Below, in pieces: positions 53,946-64,000 of a DNA stretch of 64,000 bases. The position numbers and the translations under genes were made by a program. Below the pieces are notes generated by a model. That model made no database searches and had not been told where the DNA came from. It worked only from the letters and a program-made list of their open reading frames with translations. The stretch's first letter is position 1; each line of letters begins with the position of its first letter. Source of the DNA: Salinibacterium sp. NK8237 (GTDB lineage Bacteria > Actinomycetota > Actinomycetes > Actinomycetales > Microbacteriaceae); contig NZ_JADYWE010000001.1 of NCBI RefSeq assembly GCF_015864955.1, positions 248,001 to 312,000 on the forward strand, in the 5' to 3' direction.

Positions 53946-56618
53946 CTAATGTGCCGCGGAATCCCAGTTGTGGCCGGTACCGATCTGCACATCAAGCGGA
54001 ACCGACAGGGTTGCAGCCCCTGACATTCGCTCATGAACAATAGTAGTCATTTGCTCGAGCTCGCCTCCAGCGATCTCGAAGACCAATTCGTCGTGAACCT
54101 GAAGCAGCATGCGTGACTTCAAACCCTCATCGCGAATGTCGCCATCGATCTGCAGCATCGCCAGCTTAAGAATGTCGGCTGCGGAGCCTTGAATTGGTGA
54201 GTTGAGTGCCTGCCGTTCCGCGTTATCCCGCAAAACCCGGTTCTTCGAGGTGAGATCTCCGAATGGCCGCCGACGGCCGAAAATCGTCGTGGTGTACCCA
54301 TCTACCCGCGCCTGTTCAACAACGTTGCGCAGGTAGTCGCGAACGGCACCGAAACGGGCAAAGTAGTCCGTCATGAGTGCTTTTGCCTCGCTCGTCTCAA
54401 TGCGAAGTTGCTTGCTGAGGCCGAAAGCACTCAGACCATAGGCCAAGCCATAGGACATCGCCTTGACCTTGGTGCGCATCTCGGGAGTGACATCGGCTGG
54501 CTCGACGCCGAAAATGCGCGAACCGACGAACCGGTGAAGGTCCTCCCCCTCCTTGAAGGCTTGGATGAGCCCTTCATCGCCCGAGAGGTGCGCCATGATG
54601 CGCATTTCGATCTGCGAATAATCTGCGGTGAGGAGAGTGTCGTACCCTTCTCCGGCCTCGAAAGCCGCCCGAATCTGGCGCCCTGTCGCGGTCTTGACCG
54701 GGACGTTTTGCAGGTTGGGATCGTTTGAGGCGATGCGCCCGGTGCTTGAACCCGCCTGCTCATAGGTGGTGTGTACTCGGCCGGAGTCGTCGATCGCTTT
54801 CTCGATACCGGTGATGATCTGCACCAGCTTGGTGGCATCGCGGTGCTGCAAGAGCAGGTCGAGGAAGGGATGGGGTGCTTGTTCTTGGAGGTCGGCCAGG
54901 CTCGCGGCATCAGTGGAAAAGCCGGTCTTGTTCGCGCGAGTCTTGGGCATCTCAAGCTGCGTGAAGAGCACCTCTTGCAATTGCTTCGGGCTGCCAAGAT
55001 TGATTTCGCGACCGATAACCTCAAACGCGTTGCGGGCGACCTCTGCTGCGGTTGTACTGAGCGAACTGCTGAGATCGGCCAACAGCTGGCGATTGACCGC
55101 AATGCCCGTGCGCTCCATCTGAGCAAACACCGGCACAAGAGGCATTTCAATATCGGTGAGCACTCCTAGCGAGCCCTCATCGAGACGGCCGGCAAGATAT
55201 GCAGCAAGACGAACGACGTACCACGACTTGGTTGCAGGACTGAGTTCTTCTGTCTCAGGAACAAGCTGATTGGGATCGCCCTGCTCAATCGTTTCGCCCA
55301 GGTAGTTGTAGACCTGAGCCTCGAGCTCTTCAGGCTTGCCACCCGGCTTCAGGAGCCACGCTGCGAGCGTGGTATCGAACGCAACGCCCGCAACAGTCAG
55401 GCCACTATTGGCAGCAATCTTGAGTTGGACCTTAGCGGAATGCATGTACTTAGGGGCGTCGCTCGCGAGCCACTGCGTGAGCGCGTCGTAATCGGGGCGA
55501 TCGGCCGCCCACGGCACGAACGCCGTCTCAGTGAGTGTCGCAAGGCCTAGCCCAGTGACAACCCCATCGACGCTGGCGATCGTGAGCCCCAACGGTGTCG
55601 TGTTGCCGTTGCTGTTAGTGGAGATCCACTTAGCTAGCTCTTCGTCGACCATCGTGCGCACCGCGGGAATGGCAGCGGCATCGTCAACAACCGCAGCGGT
55701 CGTCGACGACGCATCGCTGCTCGCTTCGGCCCCAGAAATCTTCATCACGCGCTGCAAGAGCGTCTTGAACTGAAGGCGATCGAACACCTCACGCACAGCA
55801 GCCTCGTCAATTGCACGGCGATCGAGATCGCCGACATTGACTGGAAGCTCCACGTCGGTCAGCAAATGATTGAGTTTGCGGTTGCGAACGGGACGATCGA
55901 TCTGATCACGAAGGTTCTGGCCTACAACGCCCTTGATCTCCTCGGCGTGAGCCAACACCTCGTCGAGAGAGCCGTAGAGGTTGATCCACTTGACTGCAGT
56001 CTTCTCCCCCACCTTGTCGACGCCAATGAGGTTGTCGCTGGTTTCCCCGACAAGAGCGGCGACATCCGGATACTGGTGAGGCTCAATGCCATACCGCTCG
56101 AAAACGGCGTCACGGTCATAGCGCTTGAGTTCGGAGACGCCCCGAGCATTCGGATACAGCAGGGTGACGTTGTCGTTGACCATCTGAATGGCATCGCGGT
56201 CACCGGAGACCACGAGAACGCGGAAGCCGTTCTCTGAGCCTTCGTGCGCCAGCGTGGCGAGGATGTCGTCAGCCTCGTAGTCCTCTTTGCTCAGAGTTTG
56301 GATTCCCATGGCTTTGAGCGCTTCTTCAAGCAGCGGGATCTGCCCCACGAATTCCACAGGAGTCTCGCCGCGGGTTCCCTTGTACTCGGGATACTCCCGG
56401 GTGCGGAATGAATACCGCGAAATATCGAAGGCAACGGCCAGATGCGTAGGTTTCTCGTTCTGCAACAGAGAAATCAGCATCGACAAGAAACCGTGGATGG
56501 CATTGGTGTGCTGCCCATCGCGGTTCTGAAAACTGTCGACAGGGAGCGCATAAAAGGCTCGGAAGGCCAACGAGTGGCCGTCAATGATCATAAGAGTAGG
56601 CTTTTGGGAATCCGACAC
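53946..56618 (-). CDS. polA: DNA polymerase I
   Basis: Pol I fills gaps and removes RNA primers. The 890-residue protein has an N-terminal 5' nuclease (IIDGHSLAFRAFYALP, then EADDILATLA and SGDRDAIQMV), a central exonuclease-like domain and a family A polymerase with DYSQIEMRIMAHLSGDEGLI (motif A), KAMSYGLAYGLSAFGL (motif B) and QVHDELVFE (motif C). The central domain lacks the DxE metal ligands (GLTIASVDGV), so proofreading is probably lost, as in many actinobacteria. GTG 56618 has TAGGCT 6 nt upstream and no ribosome site. Confidence 0.97.
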   Translation of the reverse strand: MSDSQKPTLMIIDGHSLAFRAFYALPVDSFQNRDGQHTNAIHGFLSMLISLLQNEKPTHLAVAFDISRYSFRTREYPEYKGTRGETPVEFVGQIPLLEEALKAMGIQTLSKEDYEADDILATLAHEGSENGFRVLVVSGDRDAIQMVNDNVTLLYPNARGVSELKRYDRDAVFERYGIEPHQYPDVAALVGETSDNLIGVDKVGEKTAVKWINLYGSLDEVLAHAEEIKGVVGQNLRDQIDRPVRNRKLNHLLTDVELPVNVGDLDRRAIDEAAVREVFDRLQFKTLLQRVMKISGAEASSDASSTTAAVVDDAAAIPAVRTMVDEELAKWISTNSNGNTTPLGLTIASVDGVVTGLGLATLTETAFVPWAADRPDYDALTQWLASDAPKYMHSAKVQLKIAANSGLTVAGVAFDTTLAAWLLKPGGKPEELEAQVYNYLGETIEQGDPNQLVPETEELSPATKSWYVVRLAAYLAGRLDEGSLGVLTDIEMPLVPVFAQMERTGIAVNRQLLADLSSSLSTTAAEVARNAFEVIGREINLGSPKQLQEVLFTQLEMPKTRANKTGFSTDAASLADLQEQAPHPFLDLLLQHRDATKLVQIITGIEKAIDDSGRVHTTYEQAGSSTGRIASNDPNLQNVPVKTATGRQIRAAFEAGEGYDTLLTADYSQIEMRIMAHLSGDEGLIQAFKEGEDLHRFVGSRIFGVEPADVTPEMRTKVKAMSYGLAYGLSAFGLSKQLRIETSEAKALMTDYFARFGAVRDYLRNVVEQARVDGYTTTIFGRRRPFGDLTSKNRVLRDNAERQALNSPIQGSAADILKLAMLQIDGDIRDEGLKSRMLLQVHDELVFEIAGGELEQMTTIVHERMSGAATLSVPLDVQIGTGHNWDSAAH

Positions 56619-56624
56619 GCAGCC

Positions 56625-56630
56625 AGCCTA
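56625..56630 (-). promoter_or_regulatory. Candidate leaderless -10 box for polA
   Basis: Minus-strand TAGGCT ends 6 nt before GTG 56618. The gap GGCTGC has no ribosome-binding character. Confidence 0.5.
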
Positions 56631-56678
56631 GCCGGGGCTGCCGACAGCGGAAACGGCCTAACGCGAAGGACACTCTCT

Positions 56679-57110
56679 GTGAAGTACCCCGACGACCTCG
56701 ATCCCGAACTATTTGCACGACTTGTCGAGTCGGGAGGCGGTTCGCTCACACGCAAAATGGGTATTGAGTTTCTCGAACTTGGCGCTGAGCGATCCGTGGC
56801 AACGATGCCCGTTGAAGGCAATACGCAAGTAATCGGCATCCTGCACGGAGGTGCACACGTTGTGCTCGGGGAATCCCTCGGATCAATCTCGTCGGCCATT
56901 CATGCCGGCCCTGGCCGAGTAGCCATGGGGATCGAAATCAACGCGACTCACAGCCGCTCGGTACGCTCCGGCATCGTGACGGCAACCTGCACGGCGATTG
57001 CTCTAGGGCGCACGCTGGCCACCCACGAAATCGTGATCCGCGACGAACAAGAGCGTCGGCTCTCCACAATCCGGATTACGAACATCCTGAAAGATCGCCC
57101 GGCCACGTAG
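56679..57110 (+). CDS. PaaI-like hotdog-fold thioesterase
   Basis: A 143-residue hotdog-fold protein of the PaaI/YdiI type that hydrolyses acyl-CoA or aryl-CoA thioesters. GVLHGG-like GILHGGAHVVLGESLGSI carries the active-site loop and helix, and GIEINATHSRSVRSGIVTATCTAI forms the strand pair. GTG 56679 (MKYPDDLDPE) has AAGGA 8 nt upstream; the frame is open far upstream into polA antisense and that part is not used. It is divergent from polA. The substrate is unknown. Confidence 0.9.
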   Translation: MKYPDDLDPELFARLVESGGGSLTRKMGIEFLELGAERSVATMPVEGNTQVIGILHGGAHVVLGESLGSISSAIHAGPGRVAMGIEINATHSRSVRSGIVTATCTAIALGRTLATHEIVIRDEQERRLSTIRITNILKDRPAT

Positions 57111-57115
57111 CCGCG

Positions 57116-57155
57116 GGCGTGTCGCGGTGCTGTCTAGGCAGCATCGCGACGCGCA
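57116..57155. terminator. Shared hairpin between thioesterase and ANTAR regulator genes
   Basis: GTCGCGGTGCTG and CAGCATCGCGAC pair over 12 bp around TCTAGG (57121-57150), with a few more pairs outside. It sits between two convergent genes and can stop both, though no T run follows. Confidence 0.65.
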
Positions 57156-57197
57156 GAGCCCGCAATCGAGTCCATGCGGAGTCGACGCTGGCGAGTG

Positions 57198-57803
57198 CTA
57201 TTTTTTGGCGCTGAGCTGATCGATGATGGCCTGCGACACATCGTGCATCGTCAAGCGGCGGTCCATGGATGCCTTCTGAATCCAACGGAAAGCGTCAGGC
57301 TCGCTGAGCCCCATTTTCTCGTTCAGGAGTCCCTTAGCGCGGTCGACGAGCTTGCGGGTCTCAAAACGCTCAACCAGGTCGCTCACTTCGGCCTCGAGGG
57401 TGAGGATCTGCGTGTACCGGCTGAGCGCGATCTCGATGGCGGGCAGAAGGTCGTTCGGAGTGAAGGGCTTGACCACGTAGGCCAGCGCTCCGGCCTCAGA
57501 AGCCCGCTCTACGAGCTCTTTCTGGCTAAAGGCAGTCAGCAGTACGACAGGAGCAATGTGGTTGGCGCTGAGGCGCTCCGCAGCAGAGATTCCGTCGAGC
57601 TGAGGCATCTTGACATCCATGATGACCAGATCGGGGCGAAGCTCGGTAGCGAGCGCAACAGCAGTTTCGCCGTCACCCGCTTCTCCGACAACCTCGTAGC
57701 CGGCATCCCGCAGGATCTCGACAATGTCCATGCGGATGAGCGACTCATCTTCGGCAACGACAACGCGGCGGGGAGCAGTTTGATTGGTGTTTTGGTCAGT
57801 CAC
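57198..57803 (-). CDS. ANTAR-domain response regulator (PdtaR-like)
   Basis: A 201-residue response regulator with a receiver domain (VVVAEDESLIRMDIVEIL, phosphorylation site D63 in LVIMDVKMPQLDG, Lys in VVKPF) and an ANTAR RNA-binding domain at the C terminus (RKLVDRAKGLLNEKMGLSEPDAFRWIQKASM). Such proteins act as antiterminators, binding hairpin pairs in nascent mRNA. PdtaR of mycobacteria has this architecture and pairs with an unlinked PdtaS kinase; no kinase is adjacent here. GTG 57803 has TAGGCT 7 nt upstream and no ribosome site. Confidence 0.93.
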   Translation of the reverse strand: MTDQNTNQTAPRRVVVAEDESLIRMDIVEILRDAGYEVVGEAGDGETAVALATELRPDLVIMDVKMPQLDGISAAERLSANHIAPVVLLTAFSQKELVERASEAGALAYVVKPFTPNDLLPAIEIALSRYTQILTLEAEVSDLVERFETRKLVDRAKGLLNEKMGLSEPDAFRWIQKASMDRRLTMHDVSQAIIDQLSAKK

Positions 57804-57810
57804 AAGTGCA

Positions 57811-57816
57811 AGCCTA
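57811..57816 (-). promoter_or_regulatory. Candidate leaderless -10 box for the ANTAR regulator
   Basis: Minus-strand TAGGCT ends 7 nt before GTG 57803. It uses the same hexamer as polA. Confidence 0.5.
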
Positions 57817-57842
57817 CGGTATTCTATTCAGCGTTGTAGTCA

Positions 57843-57925
57843 GCCGAATTGGCGGAATGGTAGACGCGGAGCACTCAAAATGCTTTGTTCGAAAGGACGT
57901 GTGGGTTCGAGTCCCACATTCGGCA
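57843..57925 (+). tRNA. tRNA-Leu (anticodon CAA)
   Basis: An 83-nt class II tRNA. GCCGAAT at 57843-57849 pairs with ATTCGGC at 57918-57924, with discriminator A57925. The anticodon arm is GAGCA-CTCAAAA-TGCTT, giving anticodon CAA for UUG codons. A variable arm (GTTCGAAAGGAC) and the T arm GTGGG-TTCGAGT-CCCAC follow. CCA is not encoded. It lies 39 bp from the divergent ANTAR regulator gene and is followed by its own terminator. Confidence 0.95.
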
Positions 57926-57939
57926 CAACAAATTGCTAG

Positions 57940-57976
57940 AAAAACCGGGCGCAACTCAGTTGCTCCCGGTTTTTTT
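57940..57976 (+). terminator. Intrinsic terminator after tRNA-Leu
   Basis: AACCGGG and CAAC pair with GTTG and CCCGGTT around TCA, with a small internal loop, followed by seven T at 57970-57976. It is a strong rho-independent terminator. Confidence 0.9.
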
Positions 57977-58034
57977 AGTTAAGCACCCAAGGCCGCCACT
58001 GAGCATGACGCGGGACTTGAAACTTCTGAGCGTT

Positions 58035-58084
58035 AACGACAACACCGGTGACGCCCGCAAAGGTCCGTCACCGGTGTTGTCGTT
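58035..58084 (-). terminator. Long hairpin after pyk
   Basis: A 19-bp perfect stem (arms 58035-58053 and 58066-58084) with a 12-nt loop lies 16 bp past the pyk stop. No T run follows on the minus strand. Expected roles are termination or 3' end protection of pyk mRNA. Confidence 0.7.
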
Positions 58085-58099
58085 CGAGCGTGTTGAAAG

Positions 58100-59545
58100 C
58101 TACTTAGCTGCCCATACAGGAGCCTTAGCGTTGATCGCATCACCAAGGATGTGCACGCGCAAATCATTGGTCGATCCCGAGATTCCGGGAGGGGATCCTG
58201 AAATCACTACGACCTTGTCGCCGACCTCTGCCAGTTCTTGGCCCAGCAGAATCTCGTCAACCTGGCGGTACATCTCATCGGTGTGAGTAACCCGGTCAAC
58301 GATGAAGGACTCGATGCCCCAAATCAGCGACATACGACGCTGAATCTCTGGACTCGGGGTAAACGCCTTCATCGGTATGCGGAAGCGCAAACGCGACATA
58401 CGACGCGCAGAGTCTCCAGACTCTGTGAATACGCAGACGAACTTCGCTTCAACGAATGTCGCAACCTCTGCTGCGGCAAGCGTGATCGCCCCACCCTGTG
58501 TCTTCGGCTTCGTGCCGAGTTCAGGGATGCGGTCGAGACCGTGCTCTTCTGTTGAAGCGACAATCTTTGCCATGGTCTGAACGGTGATGACGGGATACTC
58601 TCCCACGCTGGTCTCACCGCTCAACATGACGGCGTCAGCACCATCGAGGATCGCGTTCGCGACATCCGAGGTCTCAGCGCGAGTAGGCACAGGGCTCGAA
58701 ATCATGGACTCAAGCATCTGAGTAGCAACGATGACGGGCTTCGCCATACGACGAGCAAGTTCGACAGTGCGCTTCTGAACGATCGGAACAGCCTCAAGAG
58801 GAAGTTCTACGCCCAGGTCACCACGGGCGACCATGATGGCGTCAAACGCATCGATGATGGCTTCGAGGTGGTCGACAGCCTGCGGCTTCTCGATCTTCGC
58901 AATGACGGGAACCCGACGGCCCTCTTCATCCATGATCTCGTGGACGCGCACGATGTCTTCAGCGTTACGCACGAACGAGAGTGCAATGAGGTCTGCACCA
59001 AGCTTGAGACCCCAACGCAGGTCATCTTCATCCTTCTCTGAGAGAGCAGGAACATTGACCGCAACTCCGGGAAGGTTGATGCCCTTGTTGTTGGACACTG
59101 CACCGGCAACGACAACCTCAGTCGTGACGACGGTATCCGTAGCGCTAACGACCTTGACCTTGACCTTGCCATCATCGATCAGCAGGAAATCGCCCGGGGC
59201 GACGTCCTGAGGAAGACCCTTGAACGTCGTGCCGCAGATCTCGCGGTTACCCACGATGTCGTCGATCGTGATCTTGAAAATATCGCCGACCGCGAGGTCA
59301 TAAGGGCCGTCCTCGAACTTGCCGAGACGGATCTTGGGACCCTGAAGGTCAACCATCACCGCTACCGGCTTGCCGGCATCCTCAGCGGCGCGACGAACGT
59401 TCGCATACACCTCTTCGTGGACGGCATAGCTTCCATGGCTGAGGTTCATCCGGGCAACATCGACACCTGCATCGATGATTGCCCTGATGTTCTCGTAGCT
59501 CGACGTAGCCGGGCCGAGTGTCGCGACGATTTTTGCGCGTCTCAT
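58100..59545 (-). CDS. pyk: Pyruvate kinase
   Basis: Pyruvate kinase makes pyruvate and ATP from phosphoenolpyruvate. The 481-residue protein has KIVATLGPATSSYENI, ARMNLSHG, the catalytic Lys in IAKIEKPQAVDHLE, MVARGDLGVELPLE and the signature MLESMISSPVPTRAETSDVANAI. The C-terminal domain is normal length. AAAGGAAG lies before ATG 59545. It is downstream of gltD on the same strand, with a short TGG/CCA-repeat gap between. Confidence 0.98.
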   Translation of the reverse strand: MRRAKIVATLGPATSSYENIRAIIDAGVDVARMNLSHGSYAVHEEVYANVRRAAEDAGKPVAVMVDLQGPKIRLGKFEDGPYDLAVGDIFKITIDDIVGNREICGTTFKGLPQDVAPGDFLLIDDGKVKVKVVSATDTVVTTEVVVAGAVSNNKGINLPGVAVNVPALSEKDEDDLRWGLKLGADLIALSFVRNAEDIVRVHEIMDEEGRRVPVIAKIEKPQAVDHLEAIIDAFDAIMVARGDLGVELPLEAVPIVQKRTVELARRMAKPVIVATQMLESMISSPVPTRAETSDVANAILDGADAVMLSGETSVGEYPVITVQTMAKIVASTEEHGLDRIPELGTKPKTQGGAITLAAAEVATFVEAKFVCVFTESGDSARRMSRLRFRIPMKAFTPSPEIQRRMSLIWGIESFIVDRVTHTDEMYRQVDEILLGQELAEVGDKVVVISGSPPGISGSTNDLRVHILGDAINAKAPVWAAK

Positions 59546-59563
59546 AACTTCCTTTGACGGGTT

Positions 59564-59585
59564 AGTGGTGGTGGTAGTGGTGGTG
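59564..59585. repeat. TGG-rich simple repeat between gltD and pyk
   Basis: AGTGGTGGTGGT followed by AGTGGTGGTG (plus strand) gives a 22-bp imperfect 12-mer repeat. The mRNA strand reads as CCA/CA-rich. It lies 19 bp before the pyk start and 7 bp after the gltD stop. Confidence 0.7.
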
Positions 59586-59591
59586 AAACTT

Positions 59592-61041
59592 CTAGAGGGT
59601 CATACCGCGATCATCCGGACGGACGGGGAACGGCAATAGCGTCTCCCCTTCAAGGTAGCGATCCACGGCGGATGCCGCAGCCCTGCCTTCAGCGATCGCC
59701 CAGACGATGAGCGACTGGCCGCGGCCAGCATCTCCGACAACGTACACGCCGGGGGTTGCAGTCTCGTAGCTTTCGTCGCGAGTCAAGTTGCCCCGAGCAT
59801 CCGCCTCTAGAGGGAGCTGCTGAGAAAGTGTGTCTGTTTCCGGACCGGTGAAACCCAGTGCAAGAAGAACCAAGTCGGCAGGAATTTCCCGCTCGGTGCC
59901 AGCCTTGGGAACACGACGACCGTCGAGGAACTCGGTCTCAGCGACACGAATCGCGCGGACTTCGCCGACCGAGTTCGTCAAGAACTCCACCGTCGAGGCA
60001 AGGTATTCGCGCTCGCCGCCCTCTTCGTGGGCACTCGACACCTCGAACAAGGTCGGAGTCAACGGCCACGGCTGGTGCTCAGGACGCTCAGCCGGAGGCT
60101 GAACGCCGATGGCGAGGTTGGTCACAGACAGCGCGCCCTGACGGTGTGCGGTGCCGATGCAGTCAGCACCGGTGTCTCCGCCGCCGAGTACGACGACGTG
60201 CTTGCCTTCTGCAGTGACCTGTTCACTCACAGTGTCTCCGGCAACGGCACGGTTCGACTGAACGAGGTATTCCATGGCGAAATGAACGCCAAGCGCATCA
60301 CGGCCAGGAATGGGAAGGTCGCGCGGAACGGTGGAGCCAGTAGCGACGACGACAGCGTCGTAGCGCCTACGAAGATCACTCCACGAAATATCGACGCCGA
60401 TGTTGACGCCGGCACGGAAACGAGTACCCTCTGCCTGCATCTGACCCAACCGCAACTCAATGTGGCGCTTTTCCATCTTGAAGTCGGGGATGCCATAGCG
60501 CAGCAATCCACCGATGCGGTCTTCACGTTCGAAGACAGCGACGGTGTGACCGGCGCGGGTCAGCTGCTGAGCAGCGGCAAGACCAGCAGGGCCTGAACCA
60601 ACAACGGCAACCGTCTTACCTGTCAAGCGTCCAGGAGGGTGCGGCGTTACATTGCCATCAGCAAACGCCTGATCGATGATCGAGACCTCGATCTGCTTGA
60701 TCGTGACAGCAGGCTGGTTGATTCCCAGCACACACGAGCTCTCACACGGTGCTGGACACAAACGGCCCGTGAACTCCGGGAAGTTGTTCGTCGCGTGAAG
60801 ACGCTCGATTGCTTCAGCGCTCTCACCACGACGCATCAGGTCGTTCCACTCAGGAATCAAGTTGCCGAGCGGGCAACCCTGATGACAGAACGGCACACCA
60901 CAGTCCATACAACGACCGGCCTGACGAGCCAATTGGCCCGACTCTTGCTGCTCGTAGACCTCTTTGTAATCCATCAGCCGCAAGCTGACGGGGCGCCGCT
61001 TCGGCAATTCACGCTCTTGAACCTTGAGGAATCCCTTGGGA

Positions 61042-61049
<8 letters not shown>
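59592..61049 (-). CDS. gltD: Glutamate synthase small subunit
   Basis: GltD brings electrons from NADPH to GltB through FAD and Fe-S clusters. The 485 residues begin [21 protein letters not shown], then the Cys clusters [17 protein letters not shown] and [14 protein letters not shown], the FAD motif [22 protein letters not shown], and the NADPH motif [16 protein letters not shown]. The C-terminal [23 protein letters not shown] closes the FAD domain. It starts 8 bp inside the gltB end, so the two are coupled. Confidence 0.98.

Positions 61050-64000
<2,951 letters not shown>

Overview
The window is 64 kb of gene-dense, moderately GC-rich chromosome from an actinomycete, most likely a member of Microbacteriaceae (Micrococcales). 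The sequence signs are RbpA, WhiA, OpcA, an ANTAR response regulator, DUF3099, the actinobacterial gap-pgk-tpiA-secG and tkt-tal-pgi-zwf-opcA-pgl orders, and many GTG starts. A cold-shock protein and an acyl desaturase fit a cool-adapted free-living species, but the genus cannot be fixed from the sequence alone. I see no prophage, insertion sequence, CRISPR array, rRNA or clear pseudogene. About 59 protein genes and one tRNA fill the window. The largest unannotated gap is under 250 bp, so no stretch over 300 bp lacks a gene.

Layout. 0-12.7 kb: mixed housekeeping and accessory genes (cold-shock tail, SF2 helicase, Pol IV, GlsB-type membrane protein, SGNH hydrolase, desaturase, D,D-carboxypeptidase, SpoU methyltransferase, sirtuin, histidine phosphatase, GT4 glycosyltransferase, alpha/beta hydrolase, DEDDh exonuclease). 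12.8-18.6 kb: L31 type B, a YlmA-like ABC ATPase, SerB, FabG, then a coupled trio DUF3099 / small Cys-His protein / SURF1, and an ABC-F factor. 18.7-25.6 kb: BioY, the Fe-S assembly operon sufB-sufD-Rieske-sufC-sufT, and the heme A genes ctaA and ctaB. 25.8-37.8 kb: central carbon metabolism, with the pentose-phosphate operon on the plus strand facing the glycolytic operon gap-pgk-tpiA-secG-rbpA on the minus strand. 37.9-49.4 kb: superoxide dismutase, whiA-rapZ-uvrC, uvrA, a glycosyltransferase, uvrB and coaE. 49.4-64 kb: DUF4126, ribosomal protein S1, a DUF885 peptidase, HPr, DNA polymerase I, a PaaI thioesterase, a PdtaR-like ANTAR regulator, tRNA-Leu(CAA), pyruvate kinase, and glutamate synthase (gltB cut by the window edge).

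How it works together. The heme A genes plus SURF1 serve cytochrome c oxidase assembly. The suf genes serve Fe-S proteins such as GltBD. The two carbon operons supply NADPH, ribose phosphate and triose phosphates. UvrA, UvrB and UvrC with Pol I and Pol IV form a repair set. Overall order closely follows the core of Streptomyces as I recall it, which makes departures visible: no sufS/sufU or sufR at the suf locus, and no yvcK between rapZ and whiA.

I did not find a convincing undescribed multi-gene system of the defence or mobile type. The observations I rate highest are (1) eleven genes with a TANNNT -10 box exactly 6-7 nt before the start codon, indicating widespread leaderless transcription including polA, uvrA and uvrB, (2) the translationally coupled DUF3099 / Cys-His protein / SURF1 trio, (3) the gene losses in the suf and whiA loci, and (4) a divergent glycosyltransferase inside the uvr region whose EX7E motif is damaged.
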